A stretch of 64,000 bases of DNA from Rhodospirillaceae bacterium. Its GTDB lineage: Bacteria > Pseudomonadota > Alphaproteobacteria > TMED109. Positions within the stretch are counted from its first letter, which is position 1. Every line of letters starts with the position of its first letter. The stretch is from the NCBI GenBank assembly GCA_902557845.1, contig CACEBX010000002.1:1-64000 (forward strand), read 5' to 3'. The notes below the pieces were generated by a model, which saw only the letters and a list, made by a program, of their open reading frames with translations, had not been told where the DNA came from and did no database searches. Positions 1 through 9,414 of the stretch are shown in pieces. A program made the translations under genes and the position numbers.

Positions 1-769
1 CTAATGCACTATATTCATCTTCAGCAAAATAGTCTGCAACGCCAGAAAATGATGTATGTAACTCTGCTCCTCCTAGCTCTTGAGGGTTACTAACTTCTCC
101 AGTCGCTGCTTTAACTAAATGAGGCCCCCCTAAAAAAATAGTTCCATTATTTTTCACTATAATTGTTTGGTCTGACATTGCTGGTATATAAGCTCCACCT
201 GCTGTACAGGACCCTAGAACTGCTGATATTTGAGGAATTCCTTGTGAAGACATCTTTGCCATTTCATAAAAAATTCTTCCAAATCCATCCTTATCAGCAA
301 ATATCCCAGTTTGTTCTTGTAAATTAGCTCCACCTGAATCAACTAAATGGATACAAGCTAAATTATTTTCTCTAGCAATTTCCAAGCTTCTTAAATGTTT
401 TTTTACTGTAATTGGATAATATGTTCCTCCTTTCACTGTTGCGTCATTTGCAATTATCATACAATCCCTACCAGAAATTTTTCCTATAACCGATATAATT
501 CCTCCACTAGGAATATCATTTTTTTTAAAGTTTAAAGCTGCCAAACAACCAACTTCAATAATATTCTTCTTATCATCTAGTAAATACTTCACTCTTTCTC
601 TAGGAAGCAACTTTCCTCTTTTTATATGTTTCTTTCTTGCATCAAGTGACCCTCCTATTTTAACTAATCGTTTTTTTTTATTAAGGTCAGAAACAAGTTC
701 TTTCATAGACTCAAAATTTTTTTTAAACTTTTTATCTTTCTTATTTAAATTAGATACAAGAACTTTCAA
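1..769 (-). CDS. mccB: Methylcrotonyl-CoA carboxylase, beta (carboxyltransferase) subunit, N-terminal part
   Basis: Carboxyltransferase subunit that moves CO2 from carboxybiotin to 3-methylcrotonyl-CoA in leucine breakdown. About 256 N-terminal residues are visible; the rest lies beyond the left edge. The motif [12 protein letters not shown] near residue 230 is the methylcrotonyl-type signature (the propionyl enzyme has TGPEVVKTVT there), and DSGGANL and GSCTAGGAY are typical of acyl-CoA carboxyltransferases. I place the start at a TTG (769-767) that overlaps the stop of the upstream thiolase gene. The ATG at 706 would delete about 21 residues, including FKKNFESM, which aligns with the family N-terminus. 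The biotin-carrying alpha subunit is not in the window and probably follows on the left. Confidence 0.9.
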   Translation of the reverse strand, partial: MKVLVSNLNKKDKKFKKNFESMKELVSDLNKKKRLVKIGGSLDARKKHIKRGKLLPRERVKYLLDDKKNIIEVGCLAALNFKKNDIPSGGIISVIGKISGRDCMIIANDATVKGGTYYPITVKKHLRSLEIARENNLACIHLVDSGGANLQEQTGIFADKDGFGRIFYEMAKMSSQGIPQISAVLGSCTAGGAYIPAMSDQTIIVKNNGTIFLGGPHLVKAATGEVSNPQELGGAELHTSFSGVADYFAEDEYSAL

Positions 770-1953
770 TGTATTAACTCCAAGGACATTGCTGTTGCTT
801 CACCTCCACCTATGCATAAGGAAGCAATACCTTTTTTAAGGTTTCTATTTTTTAGATTATTAATAAGTGTTGATACGATTCTTGACCCAGAGGCTCCAAC
901 TGGATGCCCCAGGGCACATGCTCCTCCATTAATATTTAATATGTCTTTTGCAATACTAAGTTCTTTCATGACTGCCATAGGTACTACGGCAAAAGCTTCA
1001 TTAACCTCAAATAAATCAACATCTGTTTTTTTCCAACCAGACTTATCTAAAACTTTGCTAATTGCTCCTATGGGAGCAGTGGTAAACCAGTTTGGTTCAT
1101 GACTATTAGTCGCATGTGCAACTATTCTTGCTAGTGGCTTAATTCCTTTTTTATCTGCAGTACTTTCTTTCATTAAAATTACCGTTGATGCGCCATCTGA
1201 TATAGAAGAAGAATTAGCAGCAGTAACAGTGCCATTTTTTCTAAAAGCTGGCTTTAAATGTGGAATTTTTTCAATATTGGCTTTAAAAGGTTGTTCATCT
1301 TTATTTATAATTTTAGTTCCTTTTAAAGATAATACAGAAACTTCAACTATTTCCTCATTGAATGCACCTTCTTCATTTGCTTTTTTTGCTTTTTGCAAAG
1401 ACTCAATAGAAAAATTATCCTGTTGTTCTCTCGAAAATTGATAATATTCTGCAGTATCTTCAGCAAAACTGCCCATTAGTTTTCCTTCTTCATATGCATC
1501 CTCTAATCCATCTAAAAACATATGGTCCTTAATTTGATCATGCCCCATCCTTAACCCTTTTCTAACTTTAGCTAAGATATATGGTGCATTACTCATACTT
1601 TCAATTCCTCCTGCTATGACTATCTTGTTTGTTTCTGAAGCTATACTATCGTATCCCATCATAATTGACTTCATACCGGAACCACACATTTTATTAATCG
1701 TAGTTGCACCAACTGTAACTGGAATACCTGCTCCAATGCTTACTTGTCTTGCAGGAGCTTGGCCTAAGCCTGCTGGTAAAACACAACCCATAATAACTTC
1801 ATCAACCTCTTGACTATTTAATTTAGTTTCTTCCAAATTCTTTTTAACTACTATACTTCCCAACTCAGTTGCTTTTAAACTAGATAAATCTCCTTGAAAA
1901 CTTCCCATAGGTGTTCTTTTTGCACTCACTAAAACAATACTTTCTTCACTCAT
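766..1953 (-). CDS. Acetyl-CoA C-acetyltransferase (thiolase)
   Basis: Thiolase II family enzyme, 395 aa, full length. The three catalytic residues are visible: Cys90 in [10 protein letters not shown], His350 in [14 protein letters not shown] and Cys380 in CIGGGEA. It interconverts acetoacetyl-CoA and two acetyl-CoA. In leucine degradation it would cleave the acetoacetyl-CoA formed after HMG-CoA lyase, which fits its position between isovaleryl-CoA dehydrogenase and methylcrotonyl-CoA carboxylase. A good Shine-Dalgarno (AAGGAG) lies about 8 bases before the ATG, so it is translated from a leadered message, probably together with ivd. Its stop overlaps the TTG start of mccB, suggesting translational coupling. 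A polyhydroxybutyrate role (PhaA) cannot be excluded, but no pha genes are nearby. Confidence 0.93.
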   Translation of the reverse strand: MSEESIVLVSAKRTPMGSFQGDLSSLKATELGSIVVKKNLEETKLNSQEVDEVIMGCVLPAGLGQAPARQVSIGAGIPVTVGATTINKMCGSGMKSIMMGYDSIASETNKIVIAGGIESMSNAPYILAKVRKGLRMGHDQIKDHMFLDGLEDAYEEGKLMGSFAEDTAEYYQFSREQQDNFSIESLQKAKKANEEGAFNEEIVEVSVLSLKGTKIINKDEQPFKANIEKIPHLKPAFRKNGTVTAANSSSISDGASTVILMKESTADKKGIKPLARIVAHATNSHEPNWFTTAPIGAISKVLDKSGWKKTDVDLFEVNEAFAVVPMAVMKELSIAKDILNINGGACALGHPVGASGSRIVSTLINNLKNRNLKKGIASLCIGGGEATAMSLELIH

Positions 1954-1971
1954 AAATTCACTCCTTAATAA

Positions 1972-3144
1972 TTAATTATATTTTTTAAATACTTCTCTAC
2001 CAATTAACATTCTTCGAATTTCGTTAGTTCCTGCACCAATATCATATAGTTTAGCATCCCTAAGCAATCTTCCTGTTGGATATTCATTTATATATCCATT
2101 ACCCCCTAAACATTGAATTGCTTCTAATGCCATCCAAACTGCTTTCTCTGAAGAATATAACAAAACACCGGCAGCATCTTCTCTAGTAATTTTTCCATTG
2201 TCACAAGCTTTGGCTACCATGTAACAATATGACTTACAAGCGTTCATAGTAGTATACATATCAGCAATTTTTCCTTGCATTAATTGAAATGTTCCTATTG
2301 GTTTACCAAATTGTTTTCTATCAGAAATATAAGGAATTACTATATCCCAACAAGAAGACATAATTCCTAGAGGGCCTCCACTTAATACTGCCCTCTCGTA
2401 ATCTAAACCACTCATCAATACTTTAGTTCCTTGATTTAAACTTCCTAATATATTTTCATTAGGAATCTCACATTCTTCAAAAACTAATTCTGCCGTATTA
2501 GAACCTCGCATTCCTAACTTATCAAGTTTTGGAGAAACAGAAAATCCTTTGAAGCCCTTTTCCACGATAAATGCCGTTATTTTATTTTTACCTTCCACTT
2601 CACCAGTTTTTGCATAAACTACAAACACATTAGCGTTAGGAGCATTAGTTATCCACATTTTTGAACCATTTAAAATAAACTTATCTTCTACTTTTTTAGC
2701 TGTGAGTTTCATGCTTACTACGTCAGACCCCGAACCTGTTTCACTCATAGCTAAAGCTCCTACATGTTCGCCACTAATAAGTTTAGGTAAAAATTTTTCC
2801 TTTTGTTTTAATGACCCATTTAAACGTAATTGATTTACACATAAGTTAGAATGTGCTCCATACGACAAGCCCACTGAAGCAGAAGCTCTGCTAATTTCTT
2901 GCATTGCAATTATATGTTCCAAATAACCTAGTCCACTTCCACCAAATTTCTCTTCAACTGTAATACCTAATAAACCCATACTACCAAGTTTTTTCCACAA
3001 CTCAGATGGAAAATTATTACTCTTATCTATTTCTTCCGCTAATGGAGCTATTTCTTTATCGCAAAAAGCTCTAATGCTTTCCTGAAGAGCATCTATTTCT
3101 TCCCCTAAATTAAAATTAAAATTTTCTGGTAAATTAGAAATCAT
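1972..3144 (-). CDS. ivd: Isovaleryl-CoA dehydrogenase
   Basis: FAD-dependent acyl-CoA dehydrogenase, 390 aa, converting isovaleryl-CoA to 3-methylcrotonyl-CoA, the step before methylcrotonyl-CoA carboxylase. The substrate assignment rests on where the catalytic base sits. In [14 protein letters not shown], Glu250 matches the isovaleryl-type base, while the usual acyl-CoA dehydrogenase Glu position near residue 370 ([10 protein letters not shown]) carries Gly/Ala. The FAD and substrate segments MSETGSGSD and WITNAPNA are present. There is no Shine-Dalgarno; a TATAAT lies six bases before the ATG, so it may be transcribed leaderless as well as by read-through from mgtE. HMG-CoA lyase, enoyl-CoA hydratase and mccA are expected beyond the left edge. 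Confidence 0.93.
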   Translation of the reverse strand: MISNLPENFNFNLGEEIDALQESIRAFCDKEIAPLAEEIDKSNNFPSELWKKLGSMGLLGITVEEKFGGSGLGYLEHIIAMQEISRASASVGLSYGAHSNLCVNQLRLNGSLKQKEKFLPKLISGEHVGALAMSETGSGSDVVSMKLTAKKVEDKFILNGSKMWITNAPNANVFVVYAKTGEVEGKNKITAFIVEKGFKGFSVSPKLDKLGMRGSNTAELVFEECEIPNENILGSLNQGTKVLMSGLDYERAVLSGGPLGIMSSCWDIVIPYISDRKQFGKPIGTFQLMQGKIADMYTTMNACKSYCYMVAKACDNGKITREDAAGVLLYSSEKAVWMALEAIQCLGGNGYINEYPTGRLLRDAKLYDIGAGTNEIRRMLIGREVFKKYN

Positions 3145-3150
3145 AAAAAA

Positions 3151-3178
3151 ATTATAATAATATTAATTACATTAACAA
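3151..3178 (-). promoter_or_regulatory. Candidate leaderless promoter of ivd
   Basis: TTGTTA (3173-3178), 16-base spacer, TATAAT (3151-3156), then six bases to the ivd ATG. The expected transcription start falls at or next to the start codon. No Shine-Dalgarno is present. The -35 overlaps the end of mgtE. Confidence 0.5.
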
Positions 3179-4552
3179 GTATTTTGCTAAACCTAAAAAA
3201 ATAACAAACCCCAATATGTCAGTAATTGTAGTCAATAACACCGTAGCAGCAACAGCAGGATCTACTTTAAAATAGGATAAAATTATTGGTATTGCTGCTC
3301 CAAAAGTTCCAGCTAGAATTAAGTTAAATAACATGGCAAAAGCTATAATAAGTCCTAATAAATAATCTCCAAACCATAATCCAGTAATAATTCCTATTAA
3401 AAAGGCAAAAAATAATCCATTGTAAAGGCCTACTAAAATTTCTTTTCCAAAAACTCTAAAGGAGTTTGAAGAAGTAAGTTCTCTAGTTGCCATTGCTCTT
3501 ACCGCTACTGTAAGTGTTTGAGTTCCTGCATTTCCTCCCATAGAAGCTACTATAGGCATTAGTATTGCTAAAGAAACTAACTTTTCTAGCGTTGTTTCAA
3601 AAATTGCTATTGCAACTGAAGCCATTATAGCTGTTAATAAATTGATGCCTAACCAACCAAATCTACTTCTTGCTGTTTTAAAAGCTGCTAAATATAAGTC
3701 TCCCTCTCCCGAAACTCCTCCTAACTTAAGTATATCTTCATCAGCTTTTTGTCTTATCAAATCCACTACGTCATCTACAGTTATCATTCCCACTAACCTT
3801 CCTCTTTGGTCTACTACAGGTGCCGAAGTTAATTCATATTGATCAAATAAAAACGCAATATCCTGTCTCTTATCACCTACTCTAATTATTTTAGGGTTTG
3901 TAGTCATAATATCAGATATTTTTACATCTCTTTCTTTTCTCATTGCTATATATAATGGAACTGTTCCTACCGGAACATGCCTTGAGTCAACTGCAAACAG
4001 AGCATAGAATTCATCTGGTACTGCCTTAGAAAGCCTCAAATAATCAATTACTTTTCCTATAGTCCAATTTACAGGAACGGATACATAATCTGTTTGCATG
4101 ATTCTTCCTGCTGAATCCTCAGAATAGTTTAGAGATTTTTTAATAAGTTTTTTTAGGGCATTAGGCATTCCTAATAAAATTTTTTTTCTTAGGTCTTCAT
4201 CACATATTTCTAAAACATATGTAATGTCATCTGTATCTAATGTTGATAACATTTTAATTAAGTGTTCCAAACTAAAATATTCAATTATGCTTATCAAAAT
4301 AGGAACGTTCATAGATGGTAAAGTTTCTGCTGGAAACTTATCAGATAGTATAAATATAACATTTTTTCTGTATTCTTCAGAAAGCACTTCTAATACATCG
4401 GCTGCATCCGCCGGATGAATTTTATTTAAAAGGGATATTACTTTTTCTTTTTTGTTTTTATCTACATAAGTTACAATATCACTTACTGTTTGTGATGTAA
4501 TTCCAATAGAGTTAGTATTGGAAATAACATTTTTTGTATTAATATTGGACAT
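3167..4552 (-). CDS. mgtE: MgtE-type magnesium transporter
   Basis: Inner-membrane Mg2+ channel/transporter, 461 aa, the usual family length. Order of domains: cytoplasmic MgtE N domain (about 35-135, with HPADAADVLEVL), two CBS domains (about 140-265, containing DIMTTNPKIIRVGD and APVVDQRGRLVGMITVDD), then five hydrophobic helices (about 285-461). The signature MGGNAGTQTLTVAVRA lies in the pore region. The CBS and N domains sense intracellular Mg2+ and gate the pore in studied members. It is first in a leftward set with ivd, thiolase and mccB, an unexpected pairing. It starts only 20 bases from the divergent lipB. A TATACT lies eight bases before its ATG. Confidence 0.95.
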   Translation of the reverse strand: MSNINTKNVISNTNSIGITSQTVSDIVTYVDKNKKEKVISLLNKIHPADAADVLEVLSEEYRKNVIFILSDKFPAETLPSMNVPILISIIEYFSLEHLIKMLSTLDTDDITYVLEICDEDLRKKILLGMPNALKKLIKKSLNYSEDSAGRIMQTDYVSVPVNWTIGKVIDYLRLSKAVPDEFYALFAVDSRHVPVGTVPLYIAMRKERDVKISDIMTTNPKIIRVGDKRQDIAFLFDQYELTSAPVVDQRGRLVGMITVDDVVDLIRQKADEDILKLGGVSGEGDLYLAAFKTARSRFGWLGINLLTAIMASVAIAIFETTLEKLVSLAILMPIVASMGGNAGTQTLTVAVRAMATRELTSSNSFRVFGKEILVGLYNGLFFAFLIGIITGLWFGDYLLGLIIAFAMLFNLILAGTFGAAIPIILSYFKVDPAVAATVLLTTITDILGFVIFLGLAKYLLM

Positions 4553-4560
4553 ATATTTAA

Positions 4561-4589
4561 AGTATATTTTTTATGAAAATAATAAATAA
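4561..4589 (-). promoter_or_regulatory. Candidate promoter of mgtE inside the 20-base divergent gap and lipB 5' end
   Basis: TATACT (4561-4566) with a weak -35 TTATTT (4584-4589, 17-base spacer, inside lipB). Transcription would begin within one or two bases of the mgtE ATG. On the other strand TATATT (4563-4568) lies four bases before the lipB ATG, so both genes may fire from interlocked -10 elements. Confidence 0.4.
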
Positions 4590-5217
4590 AAAACATCAAC
4601 AAATAGAGTTTTTAATATCAAAAAGCTTGGTTAACTATGAAGAAGCCATAAATTTTATGGAACAAAGGGTAAACTATATAGCCAAAGGTAAAAAAAATGA
4701 GGCAGTATGGTTTTTAGAACATCCCTCAGTATATACAACTGGAAGATCCTTTGAGTCTAAAACTGATAATATTGACAATATACCTATATATAATACAGGA
4801 AGAGGAGGCAAAGTAACTTGGCATGGACCAGGTCAAAAAATTATTTATTTTATGATTAATATTAAAGACAGAAAAAGTGATATAAGAGGATTCGTGCATA
4901 ATATTGAAAGATATATAATACACTGTCTTAGAGAACTAGATATTGTTGCTTATAAAAAGAAAGGCTTAATTGGAATTTGGACGAAAGATAAAAAAGGAAA
5001 TGACGCAAAGATTGCTTCATTAGGATTAAGAGTATCTAGGGGAATCATTTATCATGGTTTATCAATAAATATAGATTGTGACTTATCAAATTTTAAAAAA
5101 ATAGATCCATGTGGATTAAAAAATTCTTACGTTACTTCTATAGCATCAATTAAAAAAAGCATTGTTAAAAAACAAATTGATGAAATATTACAAAAAAATA
5201 TCATTAGAATTTTTTAA
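4573..5217 (+). CDS. lipB: Octanoyltransferase (lipoate biosynthesis)
   Basis: Transfers octanoate from octanoyl-ACP to the lipoyl domains of 2-oxoacid dehydrogenases and GcvH, the first step of lipoate synthesis. The family motif RGGKVTWHGPGQ is at about 78-89. The catalytic pair is recognisable: Lys146 in AKIASLG and Cys180 in IDPCGLKN. At 214 aa it is full length. It is the only rightward gene in the first 40 kb. It is divergent from mgtE with a 20-base gap and convergent with pccA, whose stop shares the TTAA at 5214-5217. lipA is not in the window. Confidence 0.95.
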   Translation: MKIINKKHQQIEFLISKSLVNYEEAINFMEQRVNYIAKGKKNEAVWFLEHPSVYTTGRSFESKTDNIDNIPIYNTGRGGKVTWHGPGQKIIYFMINIKDRKSDIRGFVHNIERYIIHCLRELDIVAYKKKGLIGIWTKDKKGNDAKIASLGLRVSRGIIYHGLSINIDCDLSNFKKIDPCGLKNSYVTSIASIKKSIVKKQIDEILQKNIIRIF

Positions 5218-7190
5218 TTAATTACTTCAAATTTAATTAGGTTTTGTTCTGCAGCTACTGCCTCGCCTTTTTCCACAAATACTTCTACAACTTTGACTTT
5301 ATTCTCAGATTTTAAAATATTTTCCATTTTCATAGCATCTAATATTATTAAAGTTTCACTTTCGCTAACAATATCTCCTTTTTTAATTAGTAAGTCTACT
5401 ACCTTACCAGGCATAGGAGAAACTAAGTAATTACTTTCTTTCTTTAAACTGCTTTTAGGTAAATTATTAAAACTATTATACTCTAATTCTCTAAATACAT
5501 TAATTTCTATAAAATACCCTCTAAAAAATACCTTATAGTGATTTTCATTTTTGGAAACTCTGAGGTTATAAAAGTTTTCATTTATCTTAATTGTATTTAT
5601 TTGAGATTGTGGATCTACTAATAGCTCCACGCGAAACATTTTACCTTTTTTTTCTAAGATTAACTCTGATGAATTAATTTTAAATATATTAAAATCAAGC
5701 TTATTTTTGTCAAAAACTAATGTCCATTTTTTACTTATTTTATTGAAATCAGAATTAACTTCTTTTAAATATTTTAAATGATTAGATAATGCTGTTATTG
5801 CCATTATTTCTAATTTATTTAGATCAGTAGTTTTTCCCTTAAATCCATCTTTATAATAACTAGAAATAAAGTTAGTATCAATTTTTGCTTCATAAAATTC
5901 TTTAGTTTGTAAAATATTTATCAAAAAGTCTTGATTAGTCTGAATACCTTGGATATTAACTTCTTCTAAAGCTTGTATAATTTTTTGTATTGCTTCATTT
6001 CTATTTTTTCCTTTAGAAATTACTTTTGCCAATAGAGAGTCATAATAAATTGATACAATATTACCTTCTTTGTATCCACTATCAGTTCTGATGTTCTTAG
6101 AAAGGTTCATTCTTTTAATTTTTCCTGCAGAGGGCAGAAAGTTCTTTATAGGGTCTTCTGAGCAAAGTCTTGCCTCCACAGCCCAACCATTCGTTTTTAT
6201 ACTTTCTTCAGATAAAGAAAGTTTTTTTTCCTCTGCTACATTTATCATTTCTTTTACTAAGTCTATACCTGTAATTTCCTCAGTAACAGGATGTTCGACT
6301 TGTAACCTAGTATTCATTTCTAAAAAATAAAAATTTTTATTTTTATCTACTACAAACTCTACTGTTCCTGCTGAATAATAATTAACTGCCTTAGCTAATC
6401 TTACTGCTTGTTCACCCATACTTCTTCTTACTTTTTCATTTAAAAAAGTACTGGGAGCCTCTTCAATGATTTTTTGATGTCTACGTTGTATAGAACATTC
6501 TCTTTCTCCTAGAGAAATAATATTACCAAATTTATCTCCCAAAATTTGGATTTCTATATGCCTTGGATTTTCTATATACTTTTCTATAAAAATTCTATCA
6601 TTTCCAAATGCATTTTTTGCCTCGCTTTTAGCAGCTTTTATTAATTCCTTTAAATCATCTTTTTTGTAAGCAATCCTCATTCCCTTTCCACCTCCTCCTG
6701 CAGAAGCCTTAATCATTACAGGAAAGCCAATATCGTTAGAGGTTTTTATTGCTTGATTATAATCTTTAATTTCCTTGTTTAAACCAGGAATACAATTAAC
6801 TTTAGCTTTCATAGCTATTTTTTTTGAGGAAATTTTATCCCCCATTTCCTTAACTGCCTTAGCTGGAGGACCTATAAATATAATATTATTTTTTTCTAAC
6901 AAGCTTGAAAATAAGTAGTTTTCTGATAAAAATCCATAGCCAGGATGAACAGCATCTACTTTTAACTCTTTACAAATATTTACTATTTTGTTTTTGTCTA
7001 AATAACTTCCTTTAAGTGGATCATTGCTTAAAAAATACGTTTCATCCATGTAATCTAAATGTAATGAACTTTCATCTTGCTTAGAGTATATTCCAACTGT
7101 TTTGATTTTTAGTTTGTTACAGGTTTTTGCTATCCTAATTGCAATTTCACCTCTGTTAGCTATTAATATTTTTTTTATTTTTTTTTTCAT
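5214..7190 (-). CDS. pccA: Propionyl-CoA carboxylase, biotin-carrying alpha subunit
   Basis: Biotin carboxylase plus biotin carboxyl carrier, 658 aa. Order: biotin carboxylase N-terminal domain (LIANRGEIAIRIAKTC), ATP-grasp domain with the glycine loop KASAGGGGKGM (about 160-170) and EMNTRLQVEHPVTE (about 290), biotin carboxylase C-terminal domain, a linking domain, and a C-terminal biotinyl domain whose DAMKMEN carries the biotinylated lysine. It sits two bases after pccB, whose product is clearly propionyl-type, so I assign propionyl-CoA carboxylase. The enzyme makes methylmalonyl-CoA from propionyl-CoA arising from valine, isoleucine, methionine or odd-chain acids. No methylmalonyl-CoA mutase is visible. 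It could also serve as a general acyl-CoA carboxylase alpha subunit. Confidence 0.92.
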   Translation of the reverse strand: MKKKIKKILIANRGEIAIRIAKTCNKLKIKTVGIYSKQDESSLHLDYMDETYFLSNDPLKGSYLDKNKIVNICKELKVDAVHPGYGFLSENYLFSSLLEKNNIIFIGPPAKAVKEMGDKISSKKIAMKAKVNCIPGLNKEIKDYNQAIKTSNDIGFPVMIKASAGGGGKGMRIAYKKDDLKELIKAAKSEAKNAFGNDRIFIEKYIENPRHIEIQILGDKFGNIISLGERECSIQRRHQKIIEEAPSTFLNEKVRRSMGEQAVRLAKAVNYYSAGTVEFVVDKNKNFYFLEMNTRLQVEHPVTEEITGIDLVKEMINVAEEKKLSLSEESIKTNGWAVEARLCSEDPIKNFLPSAGKIKRMNLSKNIRTDSGYKEGNIVSIYYDSLLAKVISKGKNRNEAIQKIIQALEEVNIQGIQTNQDFLINILQTKEFYEAKIDTNFISSYYKDGFKGKTTDLNKLEIMAITALSNHLKYLKEVNSDFNKISKKWTLVFDKNKLDFNIFKINSSELILEKKGKMFRVELLVDPQSQINTIKINENFYNLRVSKNENHYKVFFRGYFIEINVFRELEYNSFNNLPKSSLKKESNYLVSPMPGKVVDLLIKKGDIVSESETLIILDAMKMENILKSENKVKVVEVFVEKGEAVAAEQNLIKFEVIN

Positions 7191-7192
7191 AT

Positions 7193-8719
7193 TTATAGTG
7201 GAATGTTGTCATGCTTTTTATAAGGGTTTTCAAGTTTCTTTTTCCTTAAAAGCTTAAAACCATTAGCTATTTTCAGTCTAGTATTGCTGGGTAATATCAC
7301 CTCATCTATATATCCTCTAGAGGCAGCATTATAAGGGTTAGAAAAATTTCTTTCGTAATCTATTATTTTTTCTTTTAATTTTTCCTGCTTTATTTTTTTG
7401 AAAATTATCTTTGCTGCACCCTCTGCTCCCATTACCGCAATTTCAGAAGTAGGCCATGCATAATTAAGATCTCCTCTCAAGTGCTTTGAAGCCATTACAT
7501 CATATGCACCTCCATAAGCTTTACGGGTAATTACTGTAACTTTAGGAACAGTTGCTTCAGCATAAGCAAATAATAACTTTGCTCCATGCTTGATAATTCC
7601 GTTAAACTCTTGGTCTGTACCAGGCAAAAACCCAGGAACATCAACGAGGGTTAATATAGGAATATTAAAACAATCGCAAAATCTTACAAATCTTGCTGCT
7701 TTTCTTGAAGAGTTAATGTCTAAACAGCCTGCTAAATGCATAGGCTGATTTCCTACGACTCCAATAGAAAATCCATCAACTCTAATAAAACCAATTATAA
7801 TATTAGGCGCATAATCTTTTTGTACTTCAAAAAAATCTTCGTTATCTGCTAGCTTTGAAATTAAATCTTTCATATCGTAAGGTTTATTTTTATCCTTAGG
7901 TATTAAATTATCTAGAGATGGTATTTCAGTATTAAAACTAGTATCATTTTTTTTAATTTTCATTTCAGATTGATTTGATGATGGCAAGAAATCAACCAGT
8001 CTTCTAATCTGTTGTAAAACTGCTATTTCATTATCAAAAACAAAATCAGCCACACCTGACTTTTTTGCATGAGTTGTTGCTCCTCCTAAATATTCTGAGG
8101 TTACTTCCTCATGAGTAACAGTCTTAACAACTTCAGGCCCTGTAACAAACATATAAGAAGAGTTATTTGACATAAATATAAAATCAGTTATTGCAGGAGA
8201 ATATACAGCACCTCCTGCGCATGGGCCTAGAATTGCAGATATTTGTGGTATAACTCCAGAGGCTAAAACGTTTCTTTGAAAAACCTCTGCGTATCCTCCT
8301 AAGGAAGAAACTCCTTCTTGAATTCTTGCTCCACCTGAGTCATTGAGTCCTATTATGGGTATGCCAATTTTAATAGCCATGTCCATTACTTTACAAATTT
8401 TATTAGCATGTTCTTCACCTAAAGAGCCTCCGTAAACTGTAAAGTCCTGACTATAAACCATAACAGCATTACCGTTAATAGTACCATGTCCCGTAACGAC
8501 TCCATCTCCAAAAATACTATTATCTATACTTCCTACTTCCACATTTTTACTTTTAACTAACATACCTATTTCTTGGAATGAGGAATCATCTAGTAAAATA
8601 TTTATTCTTTCTCTCGCAGTAAGCTTGCCTTTTTTATATTGTGCTTGTGTACGTTCTTTACCTCCTCCTAAATTAGCCTGCTTCGTTAATTTAATTAATT
8701 TTTTAAAAATTTCCCTCAT
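7193..8719 (-). CDS. pccB: Propionyl-CoA carboxylase, beta (carboxyltransferase) subunit
   Basis: 508 aa, full length. N- and C-terminal crotonase-like carboxyltransferase domains carry GLNDSGGARIQEGV (about 120), GPCAGGAVYSPA, MFVTGPEVVKTVT and, in the second half, VDVPGFLPGTDQE and RKAYGGAYDVM. TGPEVVKTVT is the propionyl/acetyl-type signature and differs from the methylcrotonyl-type sequence in mccB. It transfers carboxyl from biotin on PccA to propionyl-CoA. The gene begins at the base next to the stop of the ATP12-type chaperone gene and ends two bases before pccA, so the three are probably one message. Confidence 0.95.
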   Translation of the reverse strand: MREIFKKLIKLTKQANLGGGKERTQAQYKKGKLTARERINILLDDSSFQEIGMLVKSKNVEVGSIDNSIFGDGVVTGHGTINGNAVMVYSQDFTVYGGSLGEEHANKICKVMDMAIKIGIPIIGLNDSGGARIQEGVSSLGGYAEVFQRNVLASGVIPQISAILGPCAGGAVYSPAITDFIFMSNNSSYMFVTGPEVVKTVTHEEVTSEYLGGATTHAKKSGVADFVFDNEIAVLQQIRRLVDFLPSSNQSEMKIKKNDTSFNTEIPSLDNLIPKDKNKPYDMKDLISKLADNEDFFEVQKDYAPNIIIGFIRVDGFSIGVVGNQPMHLAGCLDINSSRKAARFVRFCDCFNIPILTLVDVPGFLPGTDQEFNGIIKHGAKLLFAYAEATVPKVTVITRKAYGGAYDVMASKHLRGDLNYAWPTSEIAVMGAEGAAKIIFKKIKQEKLKEKIIDYERNFSNPYNAASRGYIDEVILPSNTRLKIANGFKLLRKKKLENPYKKHDNIPL

Positions 8720-9406
8720 TTATTTCTCAGATTTTTTAAAAAGTAGATAAAGATTAATGATTTCATTAAAGTAACTTTTTTTCTCTAATAACTTTTCTTT
8801 TGCTTCTTTGTCTTGTCCCCATTTTTTAAGATTATAGTCTTCTTCTAAGCTTAAGCACTTCCATGCATGCTTAAAGTTTATATTGTTTGCTAAAAAATTT
8901 AAAGCAATTATATTTGAATTTGATATATTTGTTATGTAATAATAAGAAGTTAATTCTTGTTTATTTAGTTTTTTTAAAATTTTACCTAGTCTAACTTTAT
9001 TAGTAGCCTTATGCTTGACTGGAATGACTCCATTAGTAATATTAAAGGTAAGCTTATATTTTTCTTCTACAAAAGAAATTAAAGGATCCCATAATTTTTT
9101 TTGAAAGCTTTCTAATTCAGAGTTTTTCACTGCTCGATAACATAGTAAATCTGTACTTAAGAAAAATAGTATTTTATCTATAATATCTGATTTACTACTT
9201 TTATCTAAATCAAAACTAAAAAATAAAACTCTTAAAAAAAAACTTTTTTCTTTATTTTTGCTTTTAAAACATGCTGACATATATTTAGAAAGTTGCTTTG
9301 CTGCCTTATCGTCAGCTACTTTAATTTTATTGTTACCGTTAGTTTTTATAAACTTGTTACTTTTAAAAAAAAAGTAATATTTTCCTTTTTTTATAACTTT
9401 AATCAT
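8720..9406 (-). CDS. ATP12-type F1-ATPase assembly chaperone
   Basis: 228 aa. The segment STDLLCYRA followed by an alternating pattern ending KLWDPLISFVEEKY (about 85-115) matches the ATP12 chaperone family, which in mitochondria binds the alpha subunit of F1-ATPase during assembly. In bacteria the family is essentially alphaproteobacterial, which makes this gene a good taxonomic marker. The N-terminal 80 residues are lysine-rich and poorly conserved. It abuts pccB with no gap and follows the pseudouridine synthase by eight bases. No ATP synthase genes are nearby, so the job is inferred from the family alone. Confidence 0.85.
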   Translation of the reverse strand: MIKVIKKGKYYFFFKSNKFIKTNGNNKIKVADDKAAKQLSKYMSACFKSKNKEKSFFLRVLFFSFDLDKSSKSDIIDKILFFLSTDLLCYRAVKNSELESFQKKLWDPLISFVEEKYKLTFNITNGVIPVKHKATNKVRLGKILKKLNKQELTSYYYITNISNSNIIALNFLANNINFKHAWKCLSLEEDYNLKKWGQDKEAKEKLLEKKSYFNEIINLYLLFKKSEK

Positions 9407-9414
9407 TACAATTA

